64,000 bases of DNA from Aldehydirespirator sp965116865. Lineage in GTDB: Bacteria > Actinomycetota > Acidimicrobiia > Acidimicrobiales > Aldehydirespiratoraceae. Both the position numbers and the translations under genes were made by a program. Location of the stretch: the NCBI GenBank assembly GCA_965116865.1, contig OZ220727.1, positions 248,001 through 312,000 on the forward strand, given 5' to 3'. The stretch's first letter is position 1. Each line of letters begins with the position of its first letter. The notes under the pieces are model-generated. The model was given only the letters and a program-made list of their open reading frames with translations. It had not been told where the DNA came from and made no database searches. Shown one piece after another: positions 60,675-64,000 of this stretch.

Positions 60675-60764
60675 ATGTCGAAGCGCACGAGCAAGCGCCG
60701 GGCCAAGGCCCGCCGATCCAAGGCGAACCACGGCCGCAAGCCCAACGCGGGCCGGAACAGCTGA
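60675..60764 (+). CDS. 50S ribosomal protein bL37 (very small)
   Basis: 29 residues starting MSKRTSKRRAKARRSKANHG; the SKANHGRKPNAG end resembles actinobacterial bL37, whose short chain ends KANHGKRPN. Very basic, as expected for an rRNA-bound peptide. Lies 48 bp before ychF. Confidence 0.78.
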   Translation: MSKRTSKRRAKARRSKANHGRKPNAGRNS

Positions 60765-60811
60765 TTTGAGTTTCAGCCGGCGACGGTCGGCTGCGCAAGG
60801 CTGGGCCCTTC

Positions 60812-61885
60812 TTGGAGCGATTCGGATTCGTCGGGCTGCCCAACTCGGGCAAGACCTCGCTGCACAACGCCTTGGCCGGCGGCGACGCGGCGGCTGCCCG
60901 GCATGCGTTCTCCACGAAGTCGGCCAATGTGGGGGTGGCCAAGGTTCCGGACGCGCGGCTGCCGAGGCTTGCGGCCATGAGCGGCAGTCGTCGTACGGTG
61001 CATGCCTCGGTGCAGTTCACCGATATCGGCGGGCTGGTGGCGGGCTCCAATCGGGGCGAGGGACTGGGCAACGCCTTCCTGGGGCACGTTCGCGACACCG
61101 ACGCTATCGTCTACGTGCTGCGGGCCTTCGCCGATCCCGACATTGTTGGCGACGAGGATCCGCTCAACAGCCTCCGGGTGCTGGAGACGGAGCTGGTGTT
61201 GGCCGATCTCGACAGCGCTACGCGCCAGTTCTACAAGCTCGCCCGAGCCGCGAAGGGCAACCCCTCGCGGCGAGCCGACCGCGACCGGCTGGCCCGGGCG
61301 GTCGGAGTCCTCGAGGACGGCGTGCCGCTGTACCGGGCAGGCCTCGACGGCGACGTCCGGTCCGGCCTCCGCCCGTTCTTCCTGATCACCAACAAGCCGG
61401 TGCTGGCGGTGGTGAACATCGGAGAGGACCGGATCGGCGACGCGGAGGACCCGGCCGAGCCGGTGCGGGCCGAACTGGGCGAGGCCGAGGTGATGGCGCT
61501 GTGCGTGCAGCTTGAGGCTGAGGCCGCGCAGCTCGACGAGTCGGAGCGGCCCGAGATGCTGTCAGCGCTGGGGCTCGGCAGCGGCGCCCTCGACCGGTTC
61601 CTGACCGCCGCCTACCACCTTCTCGGACTGCGGACCTTCTTGACCACCGGTCCCGAGGAGAGCCGGGCCTGGACCTTCAGATCGGGAGCCTCCGCAGCGG
61701 AGTGCGCCGGCGCGGTCCACTCCGACATCCGGCGCGGCTTCATCCGGGCCGAAACGATCCCCTGCGACAGGCTGCTGGAGGCCGGCTCGTGGGCCGCTGC
61801 CCGCGACCGGGGCTGGGTGCGGTCCGAGGGCAGGGACTATCGGACGGCCGACGGAGACGTGATGGAGTTCAGGTTCAATGTGTGA
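60812..61885 (+). CDS. ychF: Ribosome-binding ATPase/GTPase YchF (OLA1-like)
   Basis: 357 residues from TTG 60812. G1 FVGLPNSGKTSLHNALAGG, G3 FTDIGGLVAG, NIGED near the usual NxxE position (which favours ATP over GTP in the family), and a C-terminal TGS domain (LRTFLTTGPEESRAWTFRSG, GFIRAETI, DGDVMEFRFNV). Ser replaces Val and Thr replaces Ser in the usual NVGKS loop. Conserved housekeeping regulator of translation. Confidence 0.93.
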   Translation: MERFGFVGLPNSGKTSLHNALAGGDAAAARHAFSTKSANVGVAKVPDARLPRLAAMSGSRRTVHASVQFTDIGGLVAGSNRGEGLGNAFLGHVRDTDAIVYVLRAFADPDIVGDEDPLNSLRVLETELVLADLDSATRQFYKLARAAKGNPSRRADRDRLARAVGVLEDGVPLYRAGLDGDVRSGLRPFFLITNKPVLAVVNIGEDRIGDAEDPAEPVRAELGEAEVMALCVQLEAEAAQLDESERPEMLSALGLGSGALDRFLTAAYHLLGLRTFLTTGPEESRAWTFRSGASAAECAGAVHSDIRRGFIRAETIPCDRLLEAGSWAAARDRGWVRSEGRDYRTADGDVMEFRFNV

Positions 61886-61936
61886 GGCCGGAGAGTCCCC
61901 TGCCGCGCGTCGCAGCCCGGCGGGTTAGCCTGCACC

Positions 61937-62857
61937 ATGCCCGTCGACAGCGACCACCGGCTGCTTGCCGAGCTCGAGCCCAGCGTCGAGAGGCTCTACG
62001 AGCGGCACCTCCGCCAGACCAAGGAGTGGCATCCCCACTCGTTGGTGCCTTGGAGCAGGGGCGAGGACTTCCCGGCCGACTACGAATGGACCCCCGACGA
62101 GGCCGGGCTCAGCGCCGAGGCCCGCAGCGCGCTTTTCATCAACGTCTTGACCGAGGACAACCTGCCCTACTACTTCCGCGACATCGAGCGTATGTTCGGA
62201 CGCGACGGCGCCTGGGGCCATTGGGTGCGGCGCTGGACGGCCGAGGAGGGTCGCCATGGCCAGGTGATCCACGACTACCTCGCCGTCACCAGGTCTGTCG
62301 ATCCCGTCGGCCTCGAAAGGGCGCGCATGGCCCAGGTGCAGTGCGGGATGGTCCCCGAGCCGCCCGATGCGCTCGAGGGCCTCGCCTATGTGGCCCTCCA
62401 AGAGTTGGCCACCCGGATCTCGCACTTCAACACGGGGCGGCACATCGACGACCCGGCCGGCAAGGCGATCATGCGCCGGGTGTCGTTCGACGAGAACCTC
62501 CACTTCCTGTTCTATCGCGACGCCATGGCCGCCGCGCTCAGAGTCGAGCCGTCCAAGGCGGTGGTGGCCATCGCCAACCAGGTGAAGGGCTTCGCGATGC
62601 CGGGGGTGGGCATCACCGGCTTCGATGCCCACGCCCGCACGATCGCCGAAGCCGGGATCTACGACTTGGCCATCCATCACGACCAGATACTCCAGCCGGT
62701 CGTGATGCGCGACTGGAACCTGCCGAGCCTGGCCGGTCTCTCGGGGGTGGCCGAGGCGGCCAGGGAGAGGCTCGTGAAGCTGATCGACCGGATCGGCCGG
62801 GTCGGCCGGCTCGTGCTGGAGCGCCGCGTCGAGCGCCAGCCGCGCCAACAGGACTGA
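61937..62857 (+). CDS. Acyl-ACP desaturase-like diiron protein (FA_desaturase_2)
   Basis: 306 residues. Diiron ligands in LTEDNLPYYF (E), TAEEGRHGQ (E-E-x-x-H), LQELATRISHFNTG (E) and SFDENLHFLFY (E-N-x-H). Matches soluble plant-type acyl-ACP desaturases such as mycobacterial DesA proteins. Likely introduces double bonds into acyl chains for membrane lipids. ATG start with weak upstream signal. Confidence 0.9.
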   Translation: MPVDSDHRLLAELEPSVERLYERHLRQTKEWHPHSLVPWSRGEDFPADYEWTPDEAGLSAEARSALFINVLTEDNLPYYFRDIERMFGRDGAWGHWVRRWTAEEGRHGQVIHDYLAVTRSVDPVGLERARMAQVQCGMVPEPPDALEGLAYVALQELATRISHFNTGRHIDDPAGKAIMRRVSFDENLHFLFYRDAMAAALRVEPSKAVVAIANQVKGFAMPGVGITGFDAHARTIAEAGIYDLAIHHDQILQPVVMRDWNLPSLAGLSGVAEAARERLVKLIDRIGRVGRLVLERRVERQPRQQD

Positions 62858-62962
62858 GCCGGCGCCGAGATCCCGCATCGCCGCGTCCGAGCGTCGGCGG
62901 CGAGGTGCCGCAGCCGTCTCTCCGACTCTTCGAGGAAGGCTCCCGGAACTAGATTCTGGGTC

Positions 62963-63292
62963 ATGGCCTGGCTGATGGTCGAAGACCGGGTGGTGGCGTC
63001 GTTGGAGGTCGCCTCCAGAAGACGCGAACGGCGCCGAGGCTTGATCGGCAGGGACGGGATCGAGGGCGCCCTGCTGCTGGAGCGGACCCGCTCGGTGCAT
63101 TCGATCGGCATGCGCTTCGCTATCGACGTGGCCCACTGCGACAGTGAGATGCGGGTGTTGAGGGTGACCACGATGCGGGCCAACCGAGTCGGGCGCCCGG
63201 TGTGGCGGGCTTGTTCGGTCGTCGAGGCCGAGGCTGGCAGCTTCCGGCGGTGGGGCGTGGCACCCGGCGTGGAACTCGAGATCCGGCAGTGA
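62963..63292 (+). CDS. DUF192 protein
   Basis: 109 residues; RRERRRGLIGRDGIEGALLL, VHSIGMRFAIDVAHCD (DUF192 HSFFM-like strand) and WGVAPGVELEIR. No signal peptide, unlike many relatives. Unknown function. Stop overlaps rsmI start (GTGA). Confidence 0.82.
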   Translation: MAWLMVEDRVVASLEVASRRRERRRGLIGRDGIEGALLLERTRSVHSIGMRFAIDVAHCDSEMRVLRVTTMRANRVGRPVWRACSVVEAEAGSFRRWGVAPGVELEIRQ

Positions 63293-64000
63293 GCGACCCT
63301 CCGTCCGCGGCAGTGTCTCCGGCGCCGGCCGGCTCGCTGGTGCTCGTCGGCACGCCGATCGGCAATCTCGGCGATCTCAGTCCGAGGGCCGTGGACGCCT
63401 TGGCGGCGGCCGACCTGGTGTGCTGCGAGGACACGCGGCGCACGGGCCGGCTGCTCGAGCATGCGGGGGTGCGCGGGGCGCGGCTGCGGCGCGTCGACGA
63501 GCACACCGAGGCCGCGGCGGTCGCGGGCGTCCTCGACCTGCTGGTCAGCGGATCGACGGTGGCGGTGGTGACGGATGCCGGCATGCCGGCTCTGTCCGAC
63601 CCGGGCGGCCTGCTGGTGGCCGCTGCCGCGGAGGCGGGACACACCGTGACTATCGTGCCCGGACCGTCCGCCGGCTTGGCTGCGCTGGCTGTCAGCGGCC
63701 TCTTCGCAGGCCGTTTCTGCTTCGAGGGGTTCCTGCCCCGCAAGGGAAGGGCCCGGTCCGTGCGCCTGGAGCAGATTGCGCGGGAGCGGCGAACCACCGT
63801 CGTGTACGAGTCGCCGCACCGCCTGCGGTCCTGTCTGGAGGATCTGGCCGAAGCGTGCGGACCGTCCCGTCGGGGCGTTGTGGCCCGCGAGCTCACCAAG
63901 TTGCACGAAGAGGTGGTGAGGGGGAGCCTCGCCGATCTGTGCGAATGGGCCGCCGGCCCGGTGAGGGGCGAGGTGGTTGTCGTGGTCGCGGGCGCCGCCG
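63289..64000 (+). CDS. rsmI: 16S rRNA 2'-O-methyltransferase RsmI (3' end outside window)
   Basis: Open to the right edge, about 237 codons visible. SLVLVGTPIGNLGDLSPRAV, VCCEDTRRTGRLLEHAGV, DAGMPALSDPGGLLV, PGPSAGLAALAVSGL, FEGFLPRKG and VYESPHRL are the RsmI tetrapyrrole-methylase motifs. It methylates C1402 of 16S rRNA. GTG start coupled to the DUF192 gene. Confidence 0.95.
   Translation, partial: MSDPPSAAVSPAPAGSLVLVGTPIGNLGDLSPRAVDALAAADLVCCEDTRRTGRLLEHAGVRGARLRRVDEHTEAAAVAGVLDLLVSGSTVAVVTDAGMPALSDPGGLLVAAAAEAGHTVTIVPGPSAGLAALAVSGLFAGRFCFEGFLPRKGRARSVRLEQIARERRTTVVYESPHRLRSCLEDLAEACGPSRRGVVARELTKLHEEVVRGSLADLCEWAAGPVRGEVVVVVAGAA

Noticed and set aside
57805..61098. 1097-codon minus-strand open frame
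   Set aside because: Antisense shadow of the IS1182 copies and ychF caused by high GC; contains no family motifs.

Overview
The window is GC-rich throughout, uses many GTG and TTG starts, and carries actinobacterial hallmarks: the ftsK / rimO / pgsA / cinA / recA order, miaB-miaA, dapF-hflX-dapD-dapE, lexA with GAAC-N4-GTTC operators, a tiny bL37 ribosomal protein gene, and an SLH-RCC1-CAP secreted protein. I infer an actinomycete close to the Acidimicrobiia; that is inference, not a database result.

Layout. 1-17.4 kb is core: FtsK (5'-truncated by the window), a cation exchanger, two secreted lipoproteins, RimO, PgsA, CinA, a repeat protein, a GNAT enzyme, MsrB, SOS-controlled RecA, MiaB and MiaA. 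17.4-26.6 kb is an accessory island of toxin-antitoxin modules (broken RelB-YafQ, PIN, HicAB, VapBC, Xre-RES), an AAA/DUF4143 ATPase with a duplicated fragment, and scraps of other genes including a foreign miaA piece. 26.7-42.3 kb is core again: DapF, HflX, a dapC stump, DapD, DapE, LexA with a divergent LysM protein, a RibD-type reductase, B12-dependent RNR, YihY, an acyl-CoA dehydrogenase and Lgt. 42.8-47.9 kb is a BMP-type nucleoside ABC transporter operon. 48.1-60.7 kb is a mobile-element and defence zone: a broken HNH/DUF222 gene, IS30, IS3, IS1595 and IS1182 elements, a C-terminally truncated cas3, and a restriction-modification operon coupled to an IS1595-type transposase. 60.7-64 kb returns to core: bL37, YchF, a diiron desaturase, DUF192 and RsmI (cut by the window).

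The most unusual feature is a recurrent architecture A-X-A. A short segment A of existing sequence is directly repeated on both sides of a short non-homologous segment X. At most clear sites A is close to 37 bp with X of 33-42 bp; inside IS genes near cas3 A is 28-29 bp with X of 32-34 bp. Two sites have intact paralogs in the window showing that X plus one copy of A was inserted. Several 37-type sites are amplified into (A-X)nA tandem arrays sitting on start or stop codons. These lengths match CRISPR repeat and spacer lengths (29+32 is type I-E geometry), so I propose off-target Cas1-Cas2 spacer integration with later expansion. Two small dispersed inverted-repeat element families, one about 101 bp with CTAG ends and one about 119 bp, add further repeat load.
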